NCBI GenBank assembly: GCA_035634255.1
Contig: DASQDI010000127.1
Span: forward strand, 1-63,738
From: DATLMR01 sp035634255
GTDB taxonomy: Bacteria; Acidobacteriota; Blastocatellia; UBA7656
Length of the DNA stretch: 63,738 nt
Reading direction: 5' to 3'
Shown piece by piece: positions 1 through 9,151 of the stretch; position 1 is the first letter of the stretch; each line of letters opens with the position of its first letter. Below the pieces are notes generated by a model. It ran no database searches. It was not told where the DNA came from and was given only the letters and a program-made list of their open reading frames with translations. The translations under genes were made by a program, and so were the position numbers.

Positions 1-2
1 GG

Positions 3-854
3 TACGTTACTGATTTGAAGATGGGGGACTTTGAAGTATATGAGAACGGGATAAAGCAGGAAATTGCTTTACTGAGGACCGTTGATGAACCATTCAATGT
101 TATCTTGCTGGTTGATTCGAGCGGTTCAACCTCTCAGCAACTAGATCAGATCAAATCTGCTGCTAAAGAATTCATCAAGCAGATGAGAGAACGCGATAAG
201 GTAATGGTGATATCTTTTAATGATAGTGTGAGCGTTTTATGTGACTTTACTGGAAACGTAGAGGTGTTGGACCGGGCTATTGATGAAATTGAAGCCGGCG
301 AGTTTACTCAGGTTTATGAGGCGGTATATACGGGTATATGGGAAAAGTTCGGGCAGGTCGAAGGTAGGAAGGCTATTATACTTTTTTCTGATGGTATAGA
401 TACTGCCAGTAGCGAGATTCAGAGGGAGGATACTCTGGATGCACTTCTGGAGAGTGAGGATGTTATCGTTTATCCGCTTAGGTACAATACCAGGCCGGAT
501 GTGGAAAAAAAGCTTAAGTTGAATGGTGATTATTCGACCGTTCGTGGGGATGAATCAAGTTCTGAAGATGGGAAAAGACAAAAGATAATTAGGGAACTGG
601 ATCTTTTATATAGCGGTGCAGATGATTATCTAAATGAATTGGCGGAGTTGACTGGCGGGAGAGTTGAAAGAGTAGATCAGCTCGCTGATCTTGGCATGGC
701 CTTTTTCAGAATAGCTGAGGAATTGAGGAATCAGTATTTAATAGCGTACTACCCTATAAAAACAAAATTGGCTCGCAGAGTGTTTGAGGTCAAAATTAAT
801 CGGCCTGGGTGTCAGGCCAGGGTTCGCCCCGGATTTAAGGTTCGAACTCAATAG
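3..854 (+). CDS. VWA domain protein, acidobacterial VWFA-related type, 5' end cut by window
   Basis: The frame is open from base 3, so the N-terminus, including any signal peptide, lies outside the window. The visible part begins YVTDLKMGDFEVYENG, the hallmark entry to the VWFA-related domain common in Acidobacteriota. A VWA fold with an intact MIDAS motif (DSSGS) follows, then a strand reading ILFSDGID. The C-terminal stretch ends in LIAYYPIK and a receptor-like beta domain, as in family members. These proteins are usually exported and their substrates are unknown. Codon usage is AT-rich, unlike most of the window, and it shares its domain with the protein at 52996-55179. The TTG at 15 could be called a start, but the motif clearly extends upstream of it. 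Confidence 0.85.
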   Translation, partial: YVTDLKMGDFEVYENGIKQEIALLRTVDEPFNVILLVDSSGSTSQQLDQIKSAAKEFIKQMRERDKVMVISFNDSVSVLCDFTGNVEVLDRAIDEIEAGEFTQVYEAVYTGIWEKFGQVEGRKAIILFSDGIDTASSEIQREDTLDALLESEDVIVYPLRYNTRPDVEKKLKLNGDYSTVRGDESSSEDGKRQKIIRELDLLYSGADDYLNELAELTGGRVERVDQLADLGMAFFRIAEELRNQYLIAYYPIKTKLARRVFEVKINRPGCQARVRPGFKVRTQ

Positions 855-935
855 TAACTCAACTTAAAGGAGGACATAGGTCTGATAAAGTCTCAAAAAT
901 TAAATTTAAAAGGGAGGATATATCTTAGGGGGCTA

Positions 936-1649
936 TTGGCGGAAGGGCAGGCACCATACATCTTATCTATTTTGTTTCCAGATGGGTCTGTAACGCGAAA
1001 TGTGTTTAAGACTGAGGATGAGATTAGGGACTTTTTGGATGAGTTAGGAAGGCGGGGGGTAATAATACCTTTAACTTCTAAGAAATTATTAATAATGAGG
1101 GCGTACCTTGAGGAAAAAGAAGACTACATTGATTTAATCCTAGAGCGAGTCATTCCATCAGTGAGTGTAGTTATTTTCGGGGCTGGACATGTTGGGAGGG
1201 CAGTGGCTCAAATATCAACTCAAATGGGCTGGGATATTATTATTATAGATGATCGCATCGAATTCTTAGAGCAGGTCGATGAGTCAAGTGGCAAGGTTAA
1301 GAAAATCGGCCAGTACTTTGAAGATGCCTTTCGGGATATGAGGTTGAATTATACTTCTGCGTTAGTGATTGTAACGAGGGGGCATCAGTTTGATCAGATA
1401 TGTCTGGAAGCTAGCTTAAAAACGGATGCCTTTTACATTGGTATGATAGGTAGTAGACGGAGGGTTGGAAGTATCTTTAAAGAATTAGAGAGGAAGGGAG
1501 TCTCGCGTCAGAGATTGTCTGAGGTGCATGCACCGATAGGCCTTGATATTGGTGCAAAGACTCCACAGGAAATAGCAGTCTCAATTGTAGCCGAGATTAT
1601 TAGGTTTAAAAACTTATCCGTAGACCGTGAAATTGAAGAAAGTACGTAA
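936..1649 (+). CDS. XdhC/CoxI family protein
   Basis: A Rossmann-type half with VVIFGAGHVGRAVAQ at about residues 77-91 and a later IGMIGSRRR segment match the C-terminal domain of XdhC/CoxI proteins. These proteins insert or mature the molybdenum cofactor of xanthine dehydrogenase/CO-dehydrogenase-type enzymes. The usual N-terminal XdhC_CoxI domain is not recognisable; about 75 residues of other sequence stand in its place. No molybdo-hydroxylase gene is visible nearby. The start is uncertain. TTG at 936 has AGGGGG only 3 bases upstream. The frame stays open back to 858, and an AAAGGAGG at 866-873 sits 8 bases before an in-frame CTG at 882. It is AT-rich and lies immediately before the acyl-CoA dehydrogenase. 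Confidence 0.75.
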   Translation: MAEGQAPYILSILFPDGSVTRNVFKTEDEIRDFLDELGRRGVIIPLTSKKLLIMRAYLEEKEDYIDLILERVIPSVSVVIFGAGHVGRAVAQISTQMGWDIIIIDDRIEFLEQVDESSGKVKKIGQYFEDAFRDMRLNYTSALVIVTRGHQFDQICLEASLKTDAFYIGMIGSRRRVGSIFKELERKGVSRQRLSEVHAPIGLDIGAKTPQEIAVSIVAEIIRFKNLSVDREIEEST

Positions 1650-1666
1650 AATTGGAGGATTTAACG

Positions 1667-2836
1667 ATGGCTTTTGATGGGGTTGATTACATAGGGATCG
1701 AAGGTCTTCTATCCGAGGAAGAGAAATTGGTAAGGGATACGATAAGAAAATTTGTTGAGGCGGAAATTACGCCAATAATTGCTGACTACTATGAGGAAGG
1801 TCGATTCCCATCACACTTGATTTCGAAGCTTGCTGACCTCGGAGTATTAGGGGCAAATCTGCCAGAAAAATATGGGTGTGCAGGTCTGAATAATGTGGCG
1901 TATGGATTAATTATGCAGGAACTTGAAGCTGGTGATTCAGGCATAAGAAGTTTTGTCTCTGTTCAAGGGGCCCTCTGTATGTACCCAATTTACGCCTTTG
2001 GATCAGAAGACCAGAAGGCTAAGTACCTTCCTGAGATGGCGGCAGGGCGAAAGATAGGGTGCTTCGGTCTGACGGAGCCCAATTTTGGATCGAACCCTAA
2101 TGGAATGATTACGAGAGCTGAGAGGGTTCGCGATGGCTGGGTTCTTAATGGAACAAAAGCATGGATTACTAATGGGTCAGTAGCGGACCTTGCAATTGTA
2201 TGGGCTAAAGACGGAGATGATGAAATTCGAGGCTTTGTTGTTGATAGAGGGACAAATGGATTTAACACGAGGGAGACTAAACATAAACTGAGTTTAAGAG
2301 CATCCATAACCTCGGAATTAAGCTTTGAGGATTGCCTAATACCAGAGCAGAATCTCCTACCAAAAAGCAAGGGTATTAAGAGCCCCTTGATGTGTTTAAC
2401 ACAAGCGCGCTATGGAATCTCATGGGGTGCTATCGGCGCTGCAATGTCTTGCTTTGATACGGCCCTGAAATATTCAAAGGAACGGGTTCAGTTTGGGAAA
2501 CCTATTGCGGGCTTTCAGCTTACGCAGAAAAAGCTTGTAGATATGATGCTGGAAATAAGTAAGGCTCAGTTATTATCTCTGCATCTTGGTCGATTGAAAG
2601 ACGCGGAGAAGTTGAAGCCAGCCCAGGTTTCAATGGCAAAGATGAATAATGTGGCAATGGCTTTGGAGTGTGCACGAACGTCTCGAGGTATTCTGGGGGC
2701 TAATGGCATTATTGCTGACTATCCGATAATGCGCCATATGGCAAACCTAGAATCAGTTTATACATATGAAGGAACTAACGAAATTCATATCTTGATCCTT
2801 GGGGAAACAATCACCGGGATTAAGGCTTATGAATAA
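1667..2836 (+). CDS. acyl-CoA dehydrogenase, glutaryl-CoA dehydrogenase-like
   Basis: An FAD-dependent acyl-CoA dehydrogenase of about 389 residues, the usual family length. The substrate/FAD segment GCFGLTEPNFGSNPNGM and the C-terminal TYEGTNEIH with the catalytic glutamate (about residue 368) are present. The tail HILILGETITGIKAYE is the ending typical of glutaryl-CoA dehydrogenases rather than fatty acyl-CoA dehydrogenases. The likely reaction is oxidation (and decarboxylation) of glutaryl-CoA to crotonyl-CoA in lysine/tryptophan or aromatic catabolism; substrate choice is inferred. ATG at 1667 is chosen because GGAGG lies 8 bases upstream. The gene is AT-rich like the two before it and follows XdhC by 17 bases. 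Confidence 0.85.
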   Translation: MAFDGVDYIGIEGLLSEEEKLVRDTIRKFVEAEITPIIADYYEEGRFPSHLISKLADLGVLGANLPEKYGCAGLNNVAYGLIMQELEAGDSGIRSFVSVQGALCMYPIYAFGSEDQKAKYLPEMAAGRKIGCFGLTEPNFGSNPNGMITRAERVRDGWVLNGTKAWITNGSVADLAIVWAKDGDDEIRGFVVDRGTNGFNTRETKHKLSLRASITSELSFEDCLIPEQNLLPKSKGIKSPLMCLTQARYGISWGAIGAAMSCFDTALKYSKERVQFGKPIAGFQLTQKKLVDMMLEISKAQLLSLHLGRLKDAEKLKPAQVSMAKMNNVAMALECARTSRGILGANGIIADYPIMRHMANLESVYTYEGTNEIHILILGETITGIKAYE

Positions 2837-2906
2837 GCTTTAATAAATGCATAATACTCATTATCAGACGCCAAAAGAGTCTGCTTGTTTAGTTGTATAG
2901 TTTACA

Positions 2907-4127
2907 TTATCCATTTCCAGAAGTTCCCTCCTGGAGTCTCTTAATCTTTTTTTCCAGGTTCAGTTTCTCAACTACTAGCCCGGATTGCTCAATAAAAACG
3001 AGGAGTTCTTCTAAGCCATCAAACTCCCCTATGCCCGGAAAATTATCTCCATAAAGTAACAGTAGAGACGACTCTTCCCAATAGATAGGAGTAAGAAACA
3101 TCAATAAATCATGATCTCTCCCACCAACTTCATTAAGCAGTCTACTACAGAAAGCATCCCCATTGACGGGGCCGACAAAAGGCCTTTGGGTTTCCACTAC
3201 ATTCTTTAATAATCCAGATCTTAAAACCGAAAATTTTATATCCCGAACGCAAGCATCGGCTGAACGCCCACGGTCCTCAGAGATAATACCAAACTGCCCC
3301 AATCCTCTGACTTCGCCCCCCTCCACACATAGAAGTACGCCTCGTGAGGCCACCTCACTAGCATACCTCATAACTAATAAACTAATCTCCGCTTCATAAG
3401 TTTGAGCCCTCAACTCCGAAAGAACAGAACATAGGTTTACCCTTGAAAGTACACGCCCCCTCTGTACCTCCTTCTCGAGGGAATCTCTTATATCCGGATT
3501 TCCTACCCTCTCATGTTTATCAATCTCAAGGGAGGTCCTAAAATCACTTCGGTTATCAGACTCAAATGCTTCCATTTTTCGAGAAGAAATGAAATCTTCT
3601 TTGGATTCATCAAGTGCCTTAGCTGACCCTAAAAGTATTTCCGCTATATCGAGCCCCTCAGATAGCTTAATCTCTGTGCACTCGTTAACCTTTTCAGCCT
3701 GAGAAAGCGAGATCCCGAATGTTCCTTTTTCAAGCCTGACCAGCCTACCTACTACGTCCTGAATAAAGTCTCTGGCCACTTCCCTGAGATCCCTATGAGA
3801 AACTAAGCCGCTTTCTAAGACTAAACTTTCCAGAGACCATAATCCGGCCTCTCGCTCGGCAAGGTTGCTCAAATCCTGAATCATAGCTGAGTCTAAATTC
3901 AGCTGCCGAACCATCCTCTGCACCAGAGAGTCGCCTGGTTTTACTTCCGCATAAGTTATTCGCCCCTCCTCAATCATGATCCTGCCCACAACCGGCCCGG
4001 CAGCGAGCGCAAGCGTCCCCGTCTTCCTGCTCAAGGAGAGTATCTGCAGGATGTCTGCCAGACCAAAATCGCTCAGGTTTCCGCTTAGTTCCATTCCATT
4101 CCCGTTCTCATCATTGATCAGATTCAA
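2907..4127 (-). CDS. DUF4388 (PatA-like N-terminal) domain protein at end of che operon
   Basis: About 406 residues. The first ~110 carry the DUF4388 signature (SGNLSDFGLADILQILSLSR, then KTGTLAL and IMIEEGRITYAEV), a domain found in bacterial signalling and gliding/chemosensory proteins. The rest is not confidently assigned; residues ~230-380 read like a divergent GAF-type sensor. The start overlaps the stop of the CheY gene by 4 bases (ATGA), so translation is probably coupled. It is the last gene of the chemosensory operon. Base composition changes sharply within it: the N-terminal ~170 bases are GC-rich like the operon, and the remainder drops to about 33-45% GC by eye. Confidence 0.75.
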   Translation of the reverse strand: MNLINDENGNGMELSGNLSDFGLADILQILSLSRKTGTLALAAGPVVGRIMIEEGRITYAEVKPGDSLVQRMVRQLNLDSAMIQDLSNLAEREAGLWSLESLVLESGLVSHRDLREVARDFIQDVVGRLVRLEKGTFGISLSQAEKVNECTEIKLSEGLDIAEILLGSAKALDESKEDFISSRKMEAFESDNRSDFRTSLEIDKHERVGNPDIRDSLEKEVQRGRVLSRVNLCSVLSELRAQTYEAEISLLVMRYASEVASRGVLLCVEGGEVRGLGQFGIISEDRGRSADACVRDIKFSVLRSGLLKNVVETQRPFVGPVNGDAFCSRLLNEVGGRDHDLLMFLTPIYWEESSLLLLYGDNFPGIGEFDGLEELLVFIEQSGLVVEKLNLEKKIKRLQEGTSGNG

Positions 4128-4504
4128 TTGAGCAGGCTCGTGATCAGTTCACGCAGTTTGACCATCGAGATAGGTTTCGACAAATACCCATTCGCCCCGA
4201 TGCTGAGGCCCAGCTCTACCTCCTGCTCAGAGCCCTTGGTGCTGATTATCACTATCGGCAACTCGTCTTTACCTATCTCGCCCCGGACCTGCCGGACCAG
4301 TTCCAGGCCGTCCATCCTTGGCATCCGAATATCAGTGAGCACCAAGTCAAATTTCCCCTCCCTTATTTTCTCAAGCGCCTCCTGTCCGTCACCCGCCTCT
4401 GTAATATTCGACGCTGAGATACCATCCACTCGACTAAGGCTCATGCAGAGAAGCTGCCTGAACGTCGAGGAATCGTCCACAACCAGAACCGATTTAGTCC
4501 CCAT
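4124..4504 (-). CDS. cheY: single-domain response regulator, CheY-like
   Basis: A stand-alone receiver domain of about 126 residues. It has the acidic pocket (VVDDSS), the phospho-acceptor in DLVLTDIRMPRMDG, a conserved Ser/Thr strand (IVIISTKG) and the lysine in YLSKP. It is expected to accept phosphate from the CheA encoded in the same operon. ATG at 4504 is chosen with GGAGG four bases before it; the GTG one codon earlier is too close to the ribosome site. It sits between the GAF protein gene and the DUF4388 gene and overlaps the latter by 4 bases. Confidence 0.88.
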   Translation of the reverse strand: MGTKSVLVVDDSSTFRQLLCMSLSRVDGISASNITEAGDGQEALEKIREGKFDLVLTDIRMPRMDGLELVRQVRGEIGKDELPIVIISTKGSEQEVELGLSIGANGYLSKPISMVKLRELITSLLN

Positions 4505-4514
4505 CACCCCTCCT

Positions 4515-5336
4515 CTATCTCACTCTCAAGAGATTCATGAATCCTTCAATGGTCTTCAATTTCCTGTCGGCTACCGCATAGAGCTTCGAGCTGACAAGCG
4601 CCGTCGCGGCGTGACCAGCCAGTAATTCGATCAGCTTGTGATCGAGAGACGTTAAGCCCGTCTTATGCGAAAGCAGCCTGTATATCGCAATCACACCGAC
4701 TACCCTGTCTTTAATCTTCAAAGGAATGCACGCACAGACCTCGCCACCCTCCCCGGCATCTTCCGTAAAAAAGGGCATGCCCGACTCCGCCACCATCCCT
4801 TCCAACCCTTCCCCGAACCTCACTCTCCCGCCTTCGAGTTTCTGGGCTATCTCTCCCTCGTACCCCGCCAGCACCAGCTCGTTCATCTCCTCGTCGACAA
4901 CGTAGAGCCCGAACTCTTCGGACCCTATCATGTTCATGAGGATCTCCTTCACACACTCGACCACCTCCGATGGGTCGAGCGTCGAATGAAGTCTGTAGCT
5001 CGCTACGTACAGGTTCGCCAGGCTCTCGTTCTGCTCCTCCACTTCAACGTACCGCATCGCAAAATCTTTGTTCTCCGCCTCGATTTCCTGAAAGCGGTCG
5101 TCGATGAATTCGAGCTTCTGGCTGAGCTGTGTGTTCTCAAGCTTCAATCTTTCCACCTCTCTCATCAGAGCCGAAGAGAGGTCCATCTTCTCCTTTTCAA
5201 GATGAACTATCCTGAACCGAAGGCGCTCGTTCTCGTACATCAATTCCTCAGTGAAAGCCCTGCCCTTCCTGAACATCTCCAGGAGTTCTTCACTCTTCGA
5301 AAACAGACTGAGTATCTCTTCAGGCTTTTCCGCCAT
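4515..5336 (-). CDS. coiled-coil plus GAF domain protein in che operon
   Basis: A soluble protein of 273 residues. Residues ~25-105 form a long coiled coil rich in Glu, Leu and Lys (for example ENERLRFRIVHLEKEK). A GAF domain follows at ~110-255, with FGLYVVDEE, RVRFGEGLEGMVAESG and CACIPLKIKDRVVGVIAIYR. GAF domains bind small ligands or mediate dimerisation; the ligand here is unknown. Its place between cheB and cheY suggests an accessory sensor or scaffold for the chemosensory array. There are 46 bases to cheB upstream and 10 to cheY downstream. Confidence 0.8.
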   Translation of the reverse strand: MAEKPEEILSLFSKSEELLEMFRKGRAFTEELMYENERLRFRIVHLEKEKMDLSSALMREVERLKLENTQLSQKLEFIDDRFQEIEAENKDFAMRYVEVEEQNESLANLYVASYRLHSTLDPSEVVECVKEILMNMIGSEEFGLYVVDEEMNELVLAGYEGEIAQKLEGGRVRFGEGLEGMVAESGMPFFTEDAGEGGEVCACIPLKIKDRVVGVIAIYRLLSHKTGLTSLDHKLIELLAGHAATALVSSKLYAVADRKLKTIEGFMNLLRVR

Positions 5337-5382
5337 TGCCTCTCCTTTGCTCTTCCAGTTGAATTACGACCCGACTGCTTCA

Positions 5383-6489
5383 TTATCCTTTAAGGGCCGA
5401 ACGGTCCACGGCCCTCCCGGCAGCGCCTACCAGGTACTCGGGGATCTCGGTCAGAGACAGTACTTTGTCTATGTACCCCCTCTCAATCGCGACCTTCGGC
5501 ATCCCGAATATGGCGCTTGACTCCCTATCCTGCGCCAGAGTATGTCCGCCCGCCTTCCGTATCTCCCCTATCCCTTCCGCGCCATCGCTGCCCATCCCTG
5601 TCATGATGATCGCCATCGCCCCCGGCCCATACTCTTTAGCCACAGACCTGAACAGGACATCGACCGAAGGGATATGCCCGTTCACCGGCCGGCCTCGCTC
5701 AAGGAGCACTTCCCCCGCGCCGTTACTCTTCCTCTTCACTTTAAGATGCGACGTGCCCGGCGCGATTAACGCTCTTCCGGGGACCGCAATGTCTCCCTCG
5801 CGCGCCTCGCGTACCTCAATCTCACACATCTCGTTCAGCCACTTCGCCAGCATCGAAGTAAAGCTCTCCGGCATGTGCTGCACTATTAATATCGGGACCC
5901 CGAAATCGGAGGGGATCTTAGGCAACAGGTACCTCAACGCATGAGGCCCGCCCGAAGAAGCCCCGATGACGACCAGGCCCGTACAATCGCTTCGGTACGC
6001 AGGCACGGGTAAAACCTCGCCCGGCTTCTTCGGCCCAGGGCCGGCCGGCCTCTGCGAAACCATGCCTTTATAGGTCATCACCTTCGCCGAAGACGCGCTC
6101 TTCACCTTCGAGATCAGTTCGTCGGCCATGCCCCCAATCTGAGCGGTCGCTTTCGGCTTGCAGATAAAATCCACCGCCCCCATCTCAAGCGCCTGCATCG
6201 TCAGGGCCGCGCCCCGGCTGGTCAGAGAGCTGAGCATCACCACCGGTATCGAATACTTCGAGACGATCTGCCCGAGCGTCGTTATCCCATCCATCCGCGG
6301 CATGTCCACGTCGAGCGTCACGACATCGGGCCTGAGCTGTTCGATCTTTGAGAGAGCGAAGTCTCCGTCAATCGCGGTCGCTACGACTTCTATGCCCTTG
6401 TCTCTTTCAAGGAGACCGGGAATGAGCTTCCGCATAACAGCCGAATCATCCACAACTATCACGCGAATCTTTTTCTCTTCAGATCCCAT
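5383..6489 (-). CDS. cheB: CheB, chemoreceptor glutamate methylesterase with receiver domain
   Basis: Removes methyl groups from (and deamidates) chemoreceptors and so resets signalling. The receiver domain (residues ~8-125) carries VVDDSAVMRK and the phospho-Asp at about residue 60 (VVTLDVDMPRMDG). After a Pro/Gly linker the esterase domain has the catalytic triad: Ser in IGASSGG (~178), His in VQHMPESF (~205) and Asp in MTGMGSDG (~302). Length (368) is normal. It overlaps the end of cheA by 11 bases, a sign of translational coupling. Confidence 0.95.
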   Translation of the reverse strand: MGSEEKKIRVIVVDDSAVMRKLIPGLLERDKGIEVVATAIDGDFALSKIEQLRPDVVTLDVDMPRMDGITTLGQIVSKYSIPVVMLSSLTSRGAALTMQALEMGAVDFICKPKATAQIGGMADELISKVKSASSAKVMTYKGMVSQRPAGPGPKKPGEVLPVPAYRSDCTGLVVIGASSGGPHALRYLLPKIPSDFGVPILIVQHMPESFTSMLAKWLNEMCEIEVREAREGDIAVPGRALIAPGTSHLKVKRKSNGAGEVLLERGRPVNGHIPSVDVLFRSVAKEYGPGAMAIIMTGMGSDGAEGIGEIRKAGGHTLAQDRESSAIFGMPKVAIERGYIDKVLSLTEIPEYLVGAAGRAVDRSALKG

Positions 6490-8224
6490 TTACCCTGTAC
6501 ACCTCGCCCAGATTTCGCTCCACCCGGACCGCCTTTCTGTAAAGCATCGTCGCGTCCAGAATCAACACTACCCTGCCATCCCCCAGGACCGACGCCCCGG
6601 AGAGCCCCTCGTTCGACACCCATTCGCTTTCAAGCGGCTTGATCACAAGCTCCTGCTGGCCGATCAGCCCCTCGGCTATAATGCCGTACTTCTTCCCTTC
6701 GATCTCGACCACGATAACGAACTGCTCTTTTGCCGGGGCCCTGAAGCGCGCCCCAGCCCCGCCCTTCCTGCGCTCGTACCTCAGCGCCACGCCCGGACGA
6801 ACCAGAGAGATGTAGCTGTTTCTCAGACAGTAACTCTCAAACCCATCCACGCGAACGACCTCGTCCTCCGCCAGTAAAGCGATCTCCGAGATGGCCGTCA
6901 GAGGCATCGCAAACAGCCGGCCGCCCGCCGTGAATAAGAGCGCTTTCATGATCGCGAGAGTCAGAGGCATCTTGATCGTGAAGGCGGTCCCTCTCCCGCG
7001 CTGAGTCGTCGCCGTTATGGCCCCCCTCAAAGCTTCCACGGCCGTCCTCGCGGCCGAGGTCCCTACCCCCCTCCCCGACACCTGAGTGATCTCCGACGCC
7101 GTCGATAACCCTTCCGTAAAGATCAGGTCCAGGGCGTCCCGTTCGTCCATCCTCGCCGCCTCTTCCCCAGAGATCACCCCCGTGTTGACGGCCTTTCGCT
7201 TTACCGCCTCCACGTCGATCCCCCTCCCGTCGTCGGAGACCTCGATCACCACCTGATTCCCCTGCTGGTACGCCTTGAGCGTAATCCGACCGGTCGCGGG
7301 CTTCCCTTCCGCCTCGCGCTCTCTCACGGTCTCAAGCCCATGCCCGACCGAATTTCTCAGCAGGTGAAGCAAAGGCTCGTAGAGAGCGTCTACCAGGCTC
7401 CGGTCAAGCTCCGTATTGCCCCCCTCGATCTTCATCTCCACCCGCTTCCCGTGCTCCAGAGCCAGCTCCCTCATCGGGCGGGCGAACCGCTTGAAGACCT
7501 GGTCGACCGTGACCATCCTCATCTTCAGGACGCTCTTTTGCAGTTGAGAGATGAGCTTGCTGATCTGGTTGTTCGACGCATTTAACCGGCTCAGAACCTC
7601 TTCATTCAGGCTCTCCGATTCGACTTCGCCCGAGACCTGATTCAACATTGACCGCGCGATGACCAGCTCGCCCGCGAGGTTCAACAGAGTGTCGATCCTG
7701 CCCGCTTCGACCCTGACGAAATCGCGCCTGCTCCCGGCCCTAGCCGCGTTACTTACGCGAGCCTTTCTCCCCAGCCCACGCTCGTCTGAGACGGGCGGCG
7801 AATGCCTCCGCCCCACCTCGAAAAGCTCCCCGGCCTCCGCGGCCCCCAGGCGCTTTATGAGCGCTTCCAGGCTCGCCTCGGAAATATCCGCCGCCTGCTC
7901 ACCGTCAATCGCCTCCCTGACCAGATCGAGCCCTTCCAGTATCAGGTCCACGACCGCTTCATCCATCCCCGCCTCGCCATGCACGGCGGCTTCGAGGACG
8001 TCTTCTATCTTATGAGCCAGACTCGCGATGCCTTCCATCCCCAGACAGGCCGAGTCCCCCTTGATCGTGTGAGCGCACCTCTTCAGACGAGTCATAGCTT
8101 CCGGGTCAGCCCCATTCGCTTCTAGCGCGAGAAGGTCATGCCCCATCTCGTCGAGAATCTGCACGGTCTGCTCTCGAAAGACTCCTATTAGCTGATCAAG
8201 TTCGTCCCGGCTGAGGTCTTCCAT
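6479..8224 (-). CDS. cheA: CheA, chemotaxis histidine kinase
   Basis: Order of domains: an HPt domain with the phosphorylated His at about residue 52 (AHTIKGDSA); a linker; the dimerisation helices (~165-235); an HATPase with LLHLLRNSVGHGLE and SDDGRGID; and a C-terminal CheW-like coupling domain (~425-575). It passes phosphate to CheY and CheB. At 581 residues it is shorter than enterobacterial CheA, and no P2 (CheY/CheB docking) domain is recognisable between HPt and dimerisation helices; short forms of this kind are common outside enterics. The P3-P4-P5 core looks complete. Confidence 0.94.
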   Translation of the reverse strand: MEDLSRDELDQLIGVFREQTVQILDEMGHDLLALEANGADPEAMTRLKRCAHTIKGDSACLGMEGIASLAHKIEDVLEAAVHGEAGMDEAVVDLILEGLDLVREAIDGEQAADISEASLEALIKRLGAAEAGELFEVGRRHSPPVSDERGLGRKARVSNAARAGSRRDFVRVEAGRIDTLLNLAGELVIARSMLNQVSGEVESESLNEEVLSRLNASNNQISKLISQLQKSVLKMRMVTVDQVFKRFARPMRELALEHGKRVEMKIEGGNTELDRSLVDALYEPLLHLLRNSVGHGLETVREREAEGKPATGRITLKAYQQGNQVVIEVSDDGRGIDVEAVKRKAVNTGVISGEEAARMDERDALDLIFTEGLSTASEITQVSGRGVGTSAARTAVEALRGAITATTQRGRGTAFTIKMPLTLAIMKALLFTAGGRLFAMPLTAISEIALLAEDEVVRVDGFESYCLRNSYISLVRPGVALRYERRKGGAGARFRAPAKEQFVIVVEIEGKKYGIIAEGLIGQQELVIKPLESEWVSNEGLSGASVLGDGRVVLILDATMLYRKAVRVERNLGEVYRVNGI

Positions 8225-8246
8225 ACTCTCGCCCGCCTGCTCCCTC

Positions 8247-9125
8247 TCATTGCTCCAGTCTGTACGCGATCCCCTTGTTCCTGTGAATCATCGAGAACTG
8301 ATTGGATACTCCCTGCAAACTCTCCGCATGTCCTAGGAAGAGGTACCCTCCCGGAATTAAACAGTTCGTGAACTGCTTGACGAGCCTTCTCTGCCCCCGC
8401 GCGTCAAAGTAGATCATTACGTTCCGGCAAAATATGATGTCGAGCTCCCGCAGTCCCCCCTCCTGCTTGAGGTTCTCGTGGCGGAAGGCCACCCGGCGCT
8501 TCAGGCTTTGAGACACGACGAAGCGCCCGCCCGCCGGCTCGAAGTACTTCGCGAGCAACGCCTCCCCGACCCCACGCACCTGATCCCTCCTGTAAGCCCC
8601 CCTCCGAGCCATCTCAAGCGCCGTGTACGAAAGGTCCGATGCGTACACCCTCACGGACCACGTGTCCGGGTCGGGCAGGGATTCCAGTACCGTCATCAAA
8701 GCGCTGTAGGGCTCCTGCCCCGTCGAACACCCGGCGCTCCACACGCGGATCAGGCGAGAGCCGGTCTTCTCCTTCCTGCTGATAAGGTCGGGTAACACCT
8801 GCTCCCTCAGCAGGTCGAACTGGGGCGAGTTCCTGAAGAAGGCGGTCTCGCAAATCATCAGGGAGTCCAGGAAAGCAGGCAGCTCGTCCTCCCTGCGCGA
8901 AGAGTGCTTCACCAGAAAATAGTAGTCCCCCGCATTCGTCATACCCAGCTCTTCCATCCGCCTCCTGATCCTCGACTCCAGGAAGGTCCTCTTCTCCGCG
9001 CCCAGGTTAAACCCGCACTCTTCGTAGACGAGCTCCCGCAGCAGGCGATATTCGGTGTCCGTTATGGACGGCACCTGCCCCCCCCTGCACATGCCTGCCG
9101 GCAGTCCCTGCTCTGGCTCTACCAT
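8247..9125 (-). CDS. cheR: CheR, chemoreceptor methyltransferase
   Basis: Transfers methyl groups from S-adenosylmethionine to receptor glutamates. The N-terminal helical CheR domain (about residues 20-80) is followed by a Rossmann fold with RVWSAGCSTGQEPYSALM (SAM site), RVYASDLSYTALEMARRG and IIFCRNVMIYFD, all diagnostic. ATG at 9125 is chosen because AAGGAG sits 5 bases upstream. A GTG at 9155, overlapping the cheW stop, is the alternative and would add 10 residues. No TPR tail is present. It lies between cheW and cheA. Confidence 0.93.
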   Translation of the reverse strand: MVEPEQGLPAGMCRGGQVPSITDTEYRLLRELVYEECGFNLGAEKRTFLESRIRRRMEELGMTNAGDYYFLVKHSSRREDELPAFLDSLMICETAFFRNSPQFDLLREQVLPDLISRKEKTGSRLIRVWSAGCSTGQEPYSALMTVLESLPDPDTWSVRVYASDLSYTALEMARRGAYRRDQVRGVGEALLAKYFEPAGGRFVVSQSLKRRVAFRHENLKQEGGLRELDIIFCRNVMIYFDARGQRRLVKQFTNCLIPGGYLFLGHAESLQGVSNQFSMIHRNKGIAYRLEQ

Positions 9126-9151
9126 CAATTCTCCTTGTGAAATCCCTTCCT

